Shown here: positions 32,301 to 40,985 of the stretch, in pieces | How the letters are laid out: every line of letters starts with the position of its first letter | Numbering within the stretch: position 1 is the first letter of the stretch | From: Pseudomonadota bacterium | GTDB taxonomy: Bacteria > Pseudomonadota > Alphaproteobacteria > Kiloniellales > JACOMY01 | Direction: 5' to 3' | Assembly (NCBI GenBank): GCA_029781795.1 | Contig: JAKOWB010000366.1 | Span: forward strand, 1-64,000 | Length of the DNA: 64,000 nucleotides | Notes under the pieces: generated by a model | Told to the model about the DNA's origin: nothing | Database searches by the model: none | Seen by the model: the letters and a program-made list of their open reading frames with translations, nothing else | Made by a program: the position numbers and the translations under genes

Positions 32301-33266
32301 ATCGTCGCTGTTCTGCTGGTTCAGCAGCAGCGCGGTGCCCTGGTAGAGGCCCGGGCCCGTCTGCGTGCCGCCGGCGCTGGCGATCTCGTTGCGCAGCAGG
32401 ATCGAGCCGTCGTTGGCGTTGCTGCCGGCCCGCGCGATGATCTGGTTGGCGTCGAGCCCGGCGCGGCCGCCCAGGAAACCATCGGCCACGCCCGACAGCG
32501 CCAACTGGGTGATGTTGCCGCTGCTCAGCGCCGTGGCTGGCGGCAGGCCCGGGTCCTGCGGCACGTTCGGGTCGCTGCCGAAGCCGGCGTTGATCTGGCT
32601 GCTGGCGACCGAGAGGCTGGCCTGCAACTCGACCAGCACGGTGCCCTGGTCGTCGTATGAGGCCGGTCCGGCCGGAGCGCGCAGGTCCAGGCTGGGGACC
32701 AGCTCGATCGAGCTCAGGCTGCTGATGAAGGCGCCGTCGGCCAGGATTGCCGCGGCGTCGAGATCGATCGCCACCACGGCCGGCGCGTCGACCAGCAGCG
32801 GCAGGCCGACGAGGTTGTCGAGCGCGGTCGCCAGCAGGCTGGCGTCGTGCAGCGTCGTGCCGGTCAGGATGCCGGCGCCGGCGATCGCGGCGCCGGGCGG
32901 ATCGGCCGGCACGCCGGGCAGCTGGCCGAGCAGGGAGGTGCTGCTGTTGCCGCGGGCGACGGCGAAGAGCTGGCTGCCCTGCAGCGCGGCCGAGAACACC
33001 AGGTCGGCCCCGACCGAGATGTCGAGCTGCACGACGTTGCCGTCCTGCTGCGTCAGCGCGCCGCTGGCGACGGCGTCGAGCAGGGTCAGGATGCTGTTCA
33101 GCGAGTCCCCGGCCTGCGTGGTCGCGACCGTGCCGCCGATCAGCTGGTTGGGATCGATGGTGATCACGCTCGCCACCTCGGCGCCGGCGCGCATCGACAG
33201 CAGGCCGGCAGCGCACAGCGCCGTCGTTGCCAGGGCCAGTCGTCTGGTCGCAGCGCGATGCATCAT
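29376..33266 (-). CDS. Giant secreted beta-repeat protein, HfaD-like adhesin (second copy)
   Basis: 1296 residues with a signal peptide (MMHRAATRRLALATTALCAAG... cleaved after RAGA). The rest is built of irregular units of about 50-60 residues in which NxI/NxV strands alternate with GNxAxNxI-type turns and Asn-Gln-Gln-Asn motifs (for example ASATGNAATNTM, AIVNQQNNSHANI). It is rich in Ala, Asn, Ser, Asp and Thr and has no Cys in the mature chain. Such composition suggests a beta-solenoid or amyloid-like surface protein. AGGA lies 5 nt before the ATG at 33266. It resembles the protein at 34376-38245 in design. With the CsgG/HfaB-like gene upstream, an HfaD-like holdfast-anchor or curli-like role is inferred. 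Confidence 0.7.
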   Translation of the reverse strand: MMHRAATRRLALATTALCAAGLLSMRAGAEVASVITIDPNQLIGGTVATTQAGDSLNSILTLLDAVASGALTQQDGNVVQLDISVGADLVFSAALQGSQLFAVARGNSSTSLLGQLPGVPADPPGAAIAGAGILTGTTLHDASLLATALDNLVGLPLLVDAPAVVAIDLDAAAILADGAFISSLSSIELVPSLDLRAPAGPASYDDQGTVLVELQASLSVASSQINAGFGSDPNVPQDPGLPPATALSSGNITQLALSGVADGFLGGRAGLDANQIIARAGSNANDGSILLRNEIASAGGTQTGPGLYQGTALLLNQQNSDDTSDPDSDFLGQGITALLLDNTILGSVTAGTAGQAAAALDSFALALDDSLLSAQATINAARGEIAFVPALALEGTQTPLDQGAGDTSLLLQERLGLRSALADYVIVSRQSANRREAIDPVAYALLLDSTVAGTLATPAAFASLTLDGNGLQAAANGNNNDSVLQNRLDAADGEIATFVDVTVARLNWQWVSAPEFEARVDAGGTAIGASLDLLAPVGDQSAELALDSNIVSARTNGNAGTADIDFAAGDLALDLATLGPAGAVDNAGASLSSFRGATNDGDTFGASAGAAAISYQVLNSAATSHGEQDFLVPGVRAVVADSAIVGSVTLEGPRDDASNLTLALGANGNLLEARAAGNRYQSISQLDATGRFTGSVGVLGVQIDNDQSVLASLSDSGLVLTLDATAVDAVAFAATVAVSDNAVLAVAGINSSNLGITLQAGELAAGGWNSLYDAADPTLSLGGLVEGYRFNSFRVTRHNSYVNAAFALLNDQTADEGDADAQLSGSGVNVTLQGDPTGLLENVSLQVEGNRVVAQARLNDAGNTIQIDTATLAAVEGESSGPLAGIVSAQGSGQGFVPAQNEPDLPERESHAGALSVDNPIRVLLPAMTASTIVVDGNQLGATAAANVVANAVTLDATSLLAALDTPPSLAILHNANNTDFDLAVLGSVFITSSQRNEWQLFGGGPGPAVTAYLGGDAGIQVISGGELENSELVISNNALVGEARANVAQNVITLNAVTLAASGQILSRQGNSGDVSATLEGAAIAIELNAGPGSDAAAATNIVVEGNAISSMALGNAVLNQITATATGSFQGFDGTPGVVTEEAPVTGGATTVTADYAILNRQVNQGTADRPLEINSTVNGGQIQVSLNGDYPGTTVTTRDNSVSALAYGNVASNAISLRAPGGDMPSSAIVNQQNNSHANITATVSGSGVNLGLAGNGAGSGLLGGNNGVTASATGNAATNTMSAYSGSSPGAN

Positions 33267-33350
33267 GGCTTCCTGCTCGAGATAGCATACCATAATATGC
33301 GAGAGCCGCCGCCTCCGCGGCGGTCAACGGTTCGGGAGTCTGACGATAGG

Positions 33351-33662
33351 ATGGTGATCGGCGATCTTGTCCGGCGGGCGGCATTGCTTGCCGCTGTCCT
33401 TGCGCTCACCGTCCCGCCGCAGCCGGCCGCGGCCGATTCGGGCCGGGTCATCGTCGAGCAGGCGCGCGACGGCAAGTACTTCGTGATCCAGGGCACGCAG
33501 TTCCAGGCGCGGCAGTACTGCCGCCGGGTCAACACCGGCGACGAGGTGACCTTCCTGACCGGCAGCAGCGATGGACGCTGCACGATGGCCACCTTTCTCG
33601 ACCTGAACAGCGGCGAGAAATGCGAGGTCTTCTGCAGCGAGCCGCTGCGCGAGATGCCCTGA
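33351..33662 (+). CDS. Small secreted protein with four cysteines
   Basis: 103 residues. A signal peptide (MVIGDLVRRAALLAAVLALT, cleaved after AAA) precedes a compact mature domain, RVIVEQARDGKYFVIQGTQF onwards, with four Cys (YCRR, GRCTM, EKCEVFC) that can form two disulfides. No family is recognised. It lies on the plus strand between the two minus-strand adhesin units, divergent from the second giant protein. Its start region (84 bp spacer) includes the AT-rich stretch ATACCATAATATGC, which could serve both directions. An in-frame ATG at 33297 is a less likely start because it would bury the signal peptide. Confidence 0.6.
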   Translation: MVIGDLVRRAALLAAVLALTVPPQPAAADSGRVIVEQARDGKYFVIQGTQFQARQYCRRVNTGDEVTFLTGSSDGRCTMATFLDLNSGEKCEVFCSEPLREMP

Positions 33663-33726
33663 CGGTGGGATTGTCGGCCTTGCCAGGGCGCCAGCCGCGA
33701 CGATCGGATGCCGGGCGTCACGACGG

Positions 33727-34332
33727 CTAGCCCTCGCCGGCCAGGATCTTGAGGAAGGCCGCCAGCGTCTCGATGTCCGGCAGGCCGGACTCCGGCAGGC
33801 CCTTGGCCTTCTGGAAGCTGACCAGCGCGGCCCGGGTGGCGGCGCCGAACAGGCCGTCCGCCTCGCCCTTGTAGTAGCCGAGAGTCTTCAGCTGCTGCTG
33901 CAGCAGCACCAGCGTCGCCTGCCAGAGCTCCAGCGTGCGGTCGCCATCGGTGATCTTGACGATCTCGCTCTGGCTGCTGACCGCCATGGGCTTCAGCAGG
34001 CCGATCAGGCTGTCGGCCGCGCGCTCGACCGACACCGAGGGGTTGTTGGCGCAGACCCGGTAGAGCAGCGTCGCGGCGGCATTGGCATCGACCACCGGCA
34101 GCACGCTGTAGGTATCCGCCTGGATCAGGTTGGCGCGGCTGATGTAGCCCTGGAACCAGCCGACGTAGAGCAGCGCATCGCGGGCCTTGCTGTCGACCAG
34201 CCCGCGGAACTCGGCGCAACTCCGCACGCCTGGGCCGATGACGGCGAACTCGCCCTTGCCATCGGCGGCCTCGGACGCCGCGCTGCCGGCGAGCAGCAGC
34301 GCGACGCCCAGGATCGGACCAAGGAAGCGCAT
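33727..34332 (-). CDS. Secreted protein with HdeA/Rap1a-like and peptidoglycan-binding domains
   Basis: 201 residues: a signal peptide (cleaved after SEA), a helical domain with two Cys (VRSCAEFRGL and YRVCANNPSV) and the LYVGWFQGYISRANL segment typical of HdeA/Rap1a-like small domains. A C-terminal PG_binding_1 domain follows (LQQQLKTLGYYKGEADGLFGAATRAALVSFQKAKGLPESG). The domain probably binds the cell wall and may fix the surface structure to it. ATG 34332 is preferred, with GGAGG about 10 nt upstream; a TTG directly before is in frame. It lies 43 bp after the first giant repeat gene, apparently in the same operon. Confidence 0.78.
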   Translation of the reverse strand: MRFLGPILGVALLLAGSAASEAADGKGEFAVIGPGVRSCAEFRGLVDSKARDALLYVGWFQGYISRANLIQADTYSVLPVVDANAAATLLYRVCANNPSVSVERAADSLIGLLKPMAVSSQSEIVKITDGDRTLELWQATLVLLQQQLKTLGYYKGEADGLFGAATRAALVSFQKAKGLPESGLPDIETLAAFLKILAGEG

Positions 34333-34375
34333 CAAACCATGCCTCCACTCAAAGCATCGGGCTCGCGCATCGCCC

Positions 34376-37300
34376 TCAGAACGAGGAGGTGCGGGTAAAG
34401 GTCTGCCCCGGCGCCCCGATCACGCTGCTGCTCGAATTGATCGACGCGGTGGCGCCGATCACGTTGCCGGAGAAGCTGGCGCCGCCGCCCACCAGGCTGT
34501 TGGCACCGCCGCCCAGCGACGCCGTGATGCTGGAGTCGGTGACCGAGGCGCTGACCGCGGCGCCGGTGGCATGCTGCACGCTGACCAGCGTCGCGCTGGG
34601 CAGCCCGCCGGTGCCGCCCGAGGCGGTGATCGAATTGGCCGCGAGGTTGGCACTGGCGTTGGCGGAGATGCCGTTGCCGGAGAAACTGAAGGTCCCGGCC
34701 GTGGTCTGCCCGCTGGCGTTCAGCGCGATCGTGGCATTGCTGGTGGCGGCGGCAATCTGCTGCGGTGCGTTGGCGGCGCTGTAGGAGGTCTGCGTGTTGA
34801 GCACCACCAGGTTGCCGTTGGCATCGAGATCGCCGTTGTTGATCACCACCGTGCCGGGCGTGCCCAGGACGGCGACCGGGGCGCCGGGGCCGCCGGACTG
34901 GGCGGTACCGCCGAACCCGGTGGCGCTGGCGGCCGTCAGGCTGTTCGTCGCGTTGCTGCCGAAGGCCGACGAACCGATCTGGTTGCCGAGCATCGACACC
35001 GAGATCGTGTCGTTGGCGGTGCCGGTCAGGTTGGTCTCGATGTTGGAAAGGTTGTTCAGCGCGAAGACCGACCCGCTGTTGATCTGGTTGTTCAGCACGC
35101 CCGCGTCGGTGCCGCCCCCGCTGGCCGTGATGGTCAGCGCGTTGGTGGCATCGTTCGCCCGCGCGCTCGCCAGCATCGCATTGCCGGAAACGCCGAGCGT
35201 GCTGTCGGTCAGGTTGGCTGGCGTGACGCCGTCGCCGACCGAGAAGGTGAGCGAGTTGCCGCCGGTCGCCAGGTCGGCGTTGCCGAGGATGGCGATCGTC
35301 GCCGGGCCGCCGTCGAGCGGCGCGTCGTTCGGGCCGGGGTCCAGCGCCTCGTTGCGCTGGCTGTTCATGATGAAGGCGCCCGTGCCGACGACGTCGAGCT
35401 GGATGTCATCGGTGGCCGAGGGGCTGGTCACCGCCAGGTTGGTGCCCGTCGGCAAGGCGTCGAAGGGCGCCAGCGTGTTGGCGCTGATCGTCAGGCTGTT
35501 GTTGGCCAGGTTGGCCGCGGCGTTGGCCAGGGTCCGGTTGCTGTTGATGGCGAGGTCGCCGCCGTCGGTCGTGGGCACCGTGACTTTCAGGTTGCTGTCG
35601 ATGGTGTTGGCCAGGATCAGCCCGCCGGCGCCGAGCGCGAGGTTCTCGAGATCGGAAACGTCGGGTGCCGCGGCGTTGGTGTTGACCTGCTGCGAGACGA
35701 TGCCGGCGAAGGCGCCGAGGTCGACCGTCGAAACCGTGGTGGCCACGTCGATGGTCGTGCTGTTGGTCGCCTGGTTGCCACGGCTCTGCGCGCCGATGGT
35801 GTTGCCCATGAAGGACAGCGTGAAGTCGTTGAGCGCACCTGCCCCGCTGTCGGCGATGGTCACCGTGACCTCGACGCCGTCGACCGTCGCCAGGGCGCTG
35901 CCCTCGGCATTGAACTGATCGGTCAGCGTGGTCAGGCCGGAGTCGGCGCGCGCCCGGTTGCGGCCGGCGATCTGCGTCGGATCGGTCGACCCGTAGATCC
36001 TGGCGTTGTTGTCCGTCCCGTCCGCGCCGAGCTCGGCGGTTAGCGCGGTGATGCTGTTCTGCGTGGAGATCGAGTTGATGCTGGCCAGCGCCGTCGCGCT
36101 GTTGCCCTCGACGCCGAGCTGCAGGTTGTCGGCGACCGGGGTGTCGAAGCTGAGCAGCACGCTCAGTCCGCTGTCGCTGAGGCTGGCGTCGGCATTCTGG
36201 CCGCTGGCCTCCTGCACCGCCAGGATCGCGCCGGTGCCGGTGAAGCTGCCGACCGCCGTCAGGGCGTTCAGGCCGGCGAAGGAATTGCCGGCCGCGCTGG
36301 CGCTGAGCTGGTTGCCGGTAACGTCGATGGTGCCGTCGCCCAGGCCCAGGCCGTCCGCCGGCGGGTTGGTGTCGGTGTTGACCGAGACCAGCAGCGCGCT
36401 GGCGCTGACGCTGGCCGAGATCGAGGGCGCGGTGACGTCGCCGCCGGCGAGGTCGAGCTGCTGGTAGCTCAGCATCGCCGCGCCGGCCGAGGCACGGTAG
36501 TTCTCGACGTCGGCGGCCTCGCCGTTGACGCTGTTCAGGTTGGCGGCGTCGTTGGGGTTGGCGCCGTTGGCGAACTCCATGGTCAGGTCGAGCGCGGTGA
36601 AGCTGGTCTGCGACTGCGCCTGGTTGCCGAAGGCGGAGGCGGAGACGGCGTTGCCGGCGAAGGCCAGGCTGGCGCCGGTGAAGCCGCCGAAGGGATCGTC
36701 CAGGACCGGGCTGCCGCCATCGCTGCCGATCAGCAGGTAGACGTAGCCGTTGGTGACGCTGGCGTCGATCAGCGGCGCGGCGGCGTACTGGTAGTTGAAG
36801 CTGGCGCCGACCCCGTCGATCGAGGTCGCGCCGCCGTCGCCATTGCCCAGGATGTTCAGATTGCCGTTGGCGCCCGCGGTGGCGGCGATGGCATTGCCGC
36901 TCATCGCCAGGCTGCTGGAGGCCGACACGTCCTCGATCGTCGTGCCGATCTGCGACAGGTCGAGGGTCGCGCTGGCCGCCTGCGGCGTGCCGGCGTCGAA
37001 GTCGGCGGCCGCCTGGATGCTGCTGACGGCGTAGTCCGCCTCGACCCGCTCGGGCGCGCCGCCGGTCATGCGGATGATCTGGTTGGTCGGCTCGTCGAGC
37101 ACGCCGTCGAGCACGAGGCCGCCGGCGAAGGAGACCTCGTTGCGGGCCGAGTTGATGATCGACTGCGCCGAGATCGCGTTGTCCTCGACCGTCAGGGTCA
37201 GGCCGTCGGCGGTGCCGATGTCTGCCGGGCCCAGGGCGCCGACCTGGAAGTTGAACAGGATCCTGGCGCCGGTGGTCAGCAGGTCGATCGAGCTGTCGAT

Positions 37301-38245
37301 GCCGGTACCCTGCAGGTCCTGCGAGGCCTGCAGGTTGGTGACGAAGGCGGTGCCCAGGAAGCTGAGCGCGCCGGCGTCGGTGATCAGCACCGAGTTGTCG
37401 GCGTTGTTGCTGTTGGCCTCGACCTTGATGGCGTTGCTGCTCAGATCGAAGCTGCCACCGAGCGAGAGGTCGCTCGGCACCGCCGCATCGTTGATGCGAT
37501 TGAACAGGATGCTGGGATCCGTGAGGCGGGCGATCATATCGTCCGGCCCACCGGAGGAGTCGCTGGTGAAGTCGGTGTTCAGCTGGACGCTGGCGACCGA
37601 GAAGGTGGCGCTCTGCGTGGTGGTGGGTAGGCCGAAGTCGACGCTGCTGGCACTCGCCGGTACCTGCAGGTCGGCCGAGGAGGGCACCTCGATGGAGCTG
37701 AGCGAGCGGTTGAAGCTGGCGCGCGCGCTGATCGAGTTGTCGGTGAAGGTGGCGGTGGTGGCACCCTCGCCGAGGACCTGGGCCTGGATCAGCTGGCTGA
37801 CCGCCTCGGCATAGAGGCCGACCTCGTCGCTGACCTGGTCCTGCAGGACGGCGACGCCGTCGATCAGGAAGCCGACCGGCGCTGCCGGCAGCAAGCCCAC
37901 CAGGTTCAGGCTGTTGTTGGCGCTGCCGATGGCATAGATCGCGTTGCCGGTGAAGCTGTAGGGCGCGGGATCGACGCCGATGGTGACGTCGCCGGCAGCG
38001 TTGTTGTCGACCAGGCTGGCCGAGGACGACGACTGGTGAGCGCTCAGCGGCGTGCCCACGGCGTCGATCGAGTTGCCCGCGTTCGCGCCGGCGATGTTGC
38101 CGGTGACAGCCAGGGGATCCGAGATCAGATCCAGGGTGAAGTCGGTCACGGTCTGCGCCGCGGCCTGGCCGCTCGTACCGAAGGCCAATGCCAAGAGGCT
38201 GGCCGAACCAATGAGGGTCGAGCGTGTGAAGTTCCTGTTCGCCAT
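34376..38245 (-). CDS. Giant secreted beta-repeat protein, HfaD-like adhesin (first copy)
   Basis: 1289 residues. A signal peptide (MANRNFTRSTLIGSASLLAL, cleaved near AAAQT) is followed by 1250 residues of Ala/Asn/Ser/Thr-rich repeats. The units contain LxFxGNxIxAxAxGNxAxNxIT and NSQRNEA/NTQTS-type turns. The C-terminal part is especially regular (ANASANLAANSITASG, FSGNVIGATASINSSSS). No enzymatic motif, Cys or transmembrane barrel is visible. GGGAG stands 7 nt before the ATG at 38245. It follows the CsgG/HfaB-like secretion gene by 95 bp on the same strand. It is probably an exported fibre or anchor subunit; the fold is inferred from the repeat pattern. Confidence 0.72.
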   Translation of the reverse strand: MANRNFTRSTLIGSASLLALAFGTSGQAAAQTVTDFTLDLISDPLAVTGNIAGANAGNSIDAVGTPLSAHQSSSSASLVDNNAAGDVTIGVDPAPYSFTGNAIYAIGSANNSLNLVGLLPAAPVGFLIDGVAVLQDQVSDEVGLYAEAVSQLIQAQVLGEGATTATFTDNSISARASFNRSLSSIEVPSSADLQVPASASSVDFGLPTTTQSATFSVASVQLNTDFTSDSSGGPDDMIARLTDPSILFNRINDAAVPSDLSLGGSFDLSSNAIKVEANSNNADNSVLITDAGALSFLGTAFVTNLQASQDLQGTGIDSSIDLLTTGARILFNFQVGALGPADIGTADGLTLTVEDNAISAQSIINSARNEVSFAGGLVLDGVLDEPTNQIIRMTGGAPERVEADYAVSSIQAAADFDAGTPQAASATLDLSQIGTTIEDVSASSSLAMSGNAIAATAGANGNLNILGNGDGGATSIDGVGASFNYQYAAAPLIDASVTNGYVYLLIGSDGGSPVLDDPFGGFTGASLAFAGNAVSASAFGNQAQSQTSFTALDLTMEFANGANPNDAANLNSVNGEAADVENYRASAGAAMLSYQQLDLAGGDVTAPSISASVSASALLVSVNTDTNPPADGLGLGDGTIDVTGNQLSASAAGNSFAGLNALTAVGSFTGTGAILAVQEASGQNADASLSDSGLSVLLSFDTPVADNLQLGVEGNSATALASINSISTQNSITALTAELGADGTDNNARIYGSTDPTQIAGRNRARADSGLTTLTDQFNAEGSALATVDGVEVTVTIADSGAGALNDFTLSFMGNTIGAQSRGNQATNSTTIDVATTVSTVDLGAFAGIVSQQVNTNAAAPDVSDLENLALGAGGLILANTIDSNLKVTVPTTDGGDLAINSNRTLANAAANLANNSLTISANTLAPFDALPTGTNLAVTSPSATDDIQLDVVGTGAFIMNSQRNEALDPGPNDAPLDGGPATIAILGNADLATGGNSLTFSVGDGVTPANLTDSTLGVSGNAMLASARANDATNALTITASGGGTDAGVLNNQINSGSVFALNNLSNIETNLTGTANDTISVSMLGNQIGSSAFGSNATNSLTAASATGFGGTAQSGGPGAPVAVLGTPGTVVINNGDLDANGNLVVLNTQTSYSAANAPQQIAAATSNATIALNASGQTTAGTFSFSGNGISANASANLAANSITASGGTGGLPSATLVSVQHATGAAVSASVTDSSITASLGGGANSLVGGGASFSGNVIGATASINSSSSVIGAPGQTFTRTSSF

Positions 38246-38340
38246 GGTCATGCTCCCGCCTGGGCATGCAACGGCAGGGCCGTCACATGAAATGAGCCGA
38301 TACCTGTTCCGCTATAAGGGGCGGCCTGACACCGCTCTTG

Positions 38341-39366
38341 CTACTGTTCGCCGGTGGCCGAGGCGCCGCTGTTCTCGCTGGTCAGCAGCGGCGGCTGCGG
38401 CTCCTCCTGATCCTCGGGCAGCGTGGCCGACGCGTCGGGCGCGCTCTCTGCCGAATTGCCGCCGTCGCCATTCTTGTCGCGCGGACCGATCGCCGAGGGG
38501 TCCTTGAAGTAGTCGGACACGCAATCCTGGTAGAAGACCTTGGTGGCCTTGCCGAGCAGATCGAGGATCGCCAGCTCGAGCGTGGTGCGCACGCCGAGCT
38601 GGATCGGCTCCTGGTTCTTCACGCCGGCGTTGATGTCGACCAGGGTGGTGTTGAAGAAGCGGAACAGCTCGAAGCCGACTTCGTAGCCGACGATCTGCTT
38701 CTGCAGGCTGGAGGTCGCCACCACCAGCAGGTTCTTGGTGTTGACCATCCGCAGGTCGACCGCGACGCTCATGGTGAAGGTGCGGGCGCGCGGTCCGACC
38801 AGGTCGGCGCTGCCTTGCAGGCCGCCCGACTGGATGTTGTAGTTCACCTCGGTGATGCCGCCGACGATGTAGTAGTCGGAATCCAGGATGGTGCCGCCGT
38901 AGTAGGGCTTCCAGGGCACCACCTGGCCGTTCACCTGGTAGTTCCGCCCGTCGCCGAGCTGGCGCTTGTCCATGTAGGCGAGCTCGAGCTCGGCAACCCG
39001 GGTGTCGAAGCGCTCGTGCAGCTGCACGGCGCTGCCCAGCTTGCCGAGGGCGGAATAGGCCATCAGCGGGCCGCCCTGGGACACCACGGTGCCCTCCAGG
39101 TCGCTGGCCTTGCCGGTGTAGTCGCGGATATCGCTGACGCCGATCGACAGGTGCACGCCGCTCTGTTCCAGCTTCTGGCCGTAGCAGGCGTAGGCGTCGC
39201 TGAGCGGCGTGACGTTGTTGCGGACGGCTGGGCCGAACACCACCGGCGCCTCACCCTCGCCGATGAAGGTGTGGCTGATGTCGGCGCAGGCCCCCAGCGA
39301 CACCATCAAGGCGCCCGCGCTGGCCGTCCCGGCGATGCGCGCGCCGATACCCTTCCTAGTCGCCAT
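38341..39366 (-). CDS. CsgG/HfaB-family outer-membrane lipoprotein
   Basis: 341 residues. A lipoprotein signal ends LMVSLGAC, with C27 as the lipidated residue. The CsgG-like domain shows LSIGVSDIRDYTGK, LSDAYACYGQKL, YYIVGGITEVNYNIQSGG, TFTMSVAVDLRMVNTKNLLVVATSSLQKQIVGYEVG and LELAILDLLGKATKVFYQDC. CsgG forms the outer-membrane pore for curli; HfaB is its holdfast homologue in Caulobacter. The C-terminal 50 residues are an acidic, disordered tail. GGAG lies 4 nt before the ATG. It sits between the HfaA-like gene and the giant repeat genes, matching the hfaA-hfaB-hfaD order. Confidence 0.82.
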   Translation of the reverse strand: MATRKGIGARIAGTASAGALMVSLGACADISHTFIGEGEAPVVFGPAVRNNVTPLSDAYACYGQKLEQSGVHLSIGVSDIRDYTGKASDLEGTVVSQGGPLMAYSALGKLGSAVQLHERFDTRVAELELAYMDKRQLGDGRNYQVNGQVVPWKPYYGGTILDSDYYIVGGITEVNYNIQSGGLQGSADLVGPRARTFTMSVAVDLRMVNTKNLLVVATSSLQKQIVGYEVGFELFRFFNTTLVDINAGVKNQEPIQLGVRTTLELAILDLLGKATKVFYQDCVSDYFKDPSAIGPRDKNGDGGNSAESAPDASATLPEDQEEPQPPLLTSENSGASATGEQ

Positions 39367-39427
39367 TCACTCCGATCCTTGCTCCCGGCGGCGAGCCACT
39401 CAGGCCGCCGCTTCCCCATCCCTGTCG

Positions 39428-40147
39428 TTACTTGCCGGTGAAGGTGCAGCCCTGGCTGTCCGTCACCTGCGCGGTCTGCGTGCCGCTGTTGGTCTGGTTG
39501 TTGTTCAGTGCCTGGTTGACCGTGCCCGAGGTCGTGGTGGTGCCGACGGTCACGTTGCTGGTGTTGTTGCTGGCGCCGGCAGTCAGGGTCGAATCGGTGT
39601 TCGACTGGCCATTGGTCAGCAGGTCCTGCGCGTTGTAGTTCGGACCGTTCGGGCTGTAGGTGTTGTTGTCGTCGGAGCCGATCGAGAAGTCCGAACCGGT
39701 GTTGTTGCTGCCGCCGCTGTTGGTCAGGTTGTCAAGCGTGGTGGCGCTGCCGACGTTGTCGACGCTGTTCACCAGGCTGGCGCTGGTGGTGACCGTGTTG
39801 TCGGCGGTGTTGCCGATCACCTCGGCCGAGTTGTGCACCGCGGGGACGATATTGGCGTTGCCGGCCTGGCCGTCCTGCGTGTTGGTCGCCAGGTTGCCGG
39901 TGGCCGAGGCCTGGACCGTGCAGTTGATCTGATCGCCGGCGAAGTTGGTGGTGTAGTTGTTGGTCGTGTCGAGATTGTCGTAGTAGCCGTTCTTCTTGCG
40001 CTGGATGATGTCCAGAACATAGGCGTTGTTCAGCCGGTCGCCGGTGGTGCGGAACTGCCAGGAGCGGTTTTCTTCCTGGCCATTGCCCCAGGCCGAGCTG
40101 CAGAGGCAGGTGCCCGCCAGCAGACCGAGGATCAGAGTGCGAATCAT
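39428..40147 (-). CDS. HfaA/curlin-like secreted Asn-rich protein
   Basis: 239 residues. A signal peptide (MIRTLILGLLAGTCLCSSAWG) precedes a WQFRTTGDRLNNAYVLDIIQRKKNGYYDN segment and then FAGDQINCTVQASATGNLATNTQDGQ. The last 130 residues are low-complexity, rich in Asn, Thr and Ser with NNTxN and GTVNQALNNNQTNSGTQ repeats. The mature chain has two Cys, in INCTV and at the C-terminus in QGCTF. This pattern fits secreted amyloid-like subunits such as HfaA or curlin. GGAGGG is 7 nt upstream of the ATG. As the first gene before the CsgG/HfaB-like gene it is probably the promoter-proximal gene of the locus. Confidence 0.72.
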   Translation of the reverse strand: MIRTLILGLLAGTCLCSSAWGNGQEENRSWQFRTTGDRLNNAYVLDIIQRKKNGYYDNLDTTNNYTTNFAGDQINCTVQASATGNLATNTQDGQAGNANIVPAVHNSAEVIGNTADNTVTTSASLVNSVDNVGSATTLDNLTNSGGSNNTGSDFSIGSDDNNTYSPNGPNYNAQDLLTNGQSNTDSTLTAGASNNTSNVTVGTTTTSGTVNQALNNNQTNSGTQTAQVTDSQGCTFTGK

Positions 40148-40760
40148 TCCGAAACCCTCCCCATTCGACCGGTCGTCCGCTCCGCCGTCGTGCCGCGCTC
40201 GGCAATCGACGGCTGTCTCGACCTGCGAGCTCCGATCAGCCTATCCCGATATGAGGAACGCAAGGCCGCGCCGTCCTGGACGGCATGCGTCACCGCATAT
40301 CCCATAAATCCTATCTAGTTGGGATAATTTCACAACCGACGATTCGCCTGTTCAGCTAAGTTTTTGTCAAAACTGATCTAAAGGGGTTGACGCGGTGCCC
40401 GTTTTGCGTGCGGCCAACCAGTGGCGGGCACAATTCTTTATGGATTGCCGTTACTTCAACGCGGCCTCGGCGGCACAGTCCCATTAATAAGATATGCAGA
40501 CCGCCGCGCCGCGCCGGCACTGACATCGGGAAGACGGACCGCGCTGCGCGCACCACGGACCCTGCCGACGCCCGCCTGTTCGCCTCCCCGGCTACCGGCC
40601 TTGGCGCTGCTCTGCCTGGCTGGCCCGGCAGGCGCGACCCTGTGCATCGCGTGTCAGGCGCGTGCCAAGGATCCTGCGTTTCGTGGCAAGGCTCCGCGCA
40701 GGCGGCACCTTGGGACCGGCGGGTGCCCGGCGATGAGCGGCACAGTTTCGATGGGACGAT
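40148..40760. other. Long spacer upstream of the adhesin locus
   Basis: No credible gene is seen between the HfaA-like gene and the tRNA. The part from 40300 to 40500 is markedly AT-richer than the surroundings and should hold the promoter of the minus-strand hfa-like genes. It includes a perfect inverted repeat at 40359-40374 and another, GTGCCCG/CGGGCAC, at 40395-40401 and 40425-40431. Open frames here have no ribosome site and implausible composition. Confidence 0.5.
40359..40374. promoter_or_regulatory. Inverted repeat upstream of the adhesin operon
   Basis: AGTTTT (40359-40364) and AAAACT (40369-40374) flank a TGTC spacer. The site lies about 210 bp upstream of the HfaA-like start in an AT-rich stretch. 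It could be an operator or a weak hairpin; there is no direct evidence for either. Confidence 0.3.
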
Positions 40761-40837
<77 letters not shown>

Positions 40838-40985
40838 ACTGGGCCTCGGGCGGCCCTGCCGGCCGAGGCGGCGGGACCATACTTGATGTGCCGCCGGGGT
40901 GCAAAGGGCCTTCTGGCGCCGCGGCTTGACCGGCGAGGGCGCCGTCGCCACGCTGCCGGCCGGGTACGCCAACGGGGAGAACGAC

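Noticed and set aside
29346-32660. A 1104-codon plus-strand frame opposite the giant repeat gene
   Set aside because: Its repeats only mirror the Asn/Ala repeats of the real gene. It has no signal or domain, and the minus-strand gene has a signal peptide and a ribosome site.
40395-40431. GTGCCCG...CGGGCAC as a rho-independent terminator
   Set aside because: The loop is 23 nt and only a mixed AATTCTTT follows; no gene ends just upstream on the plus strand.
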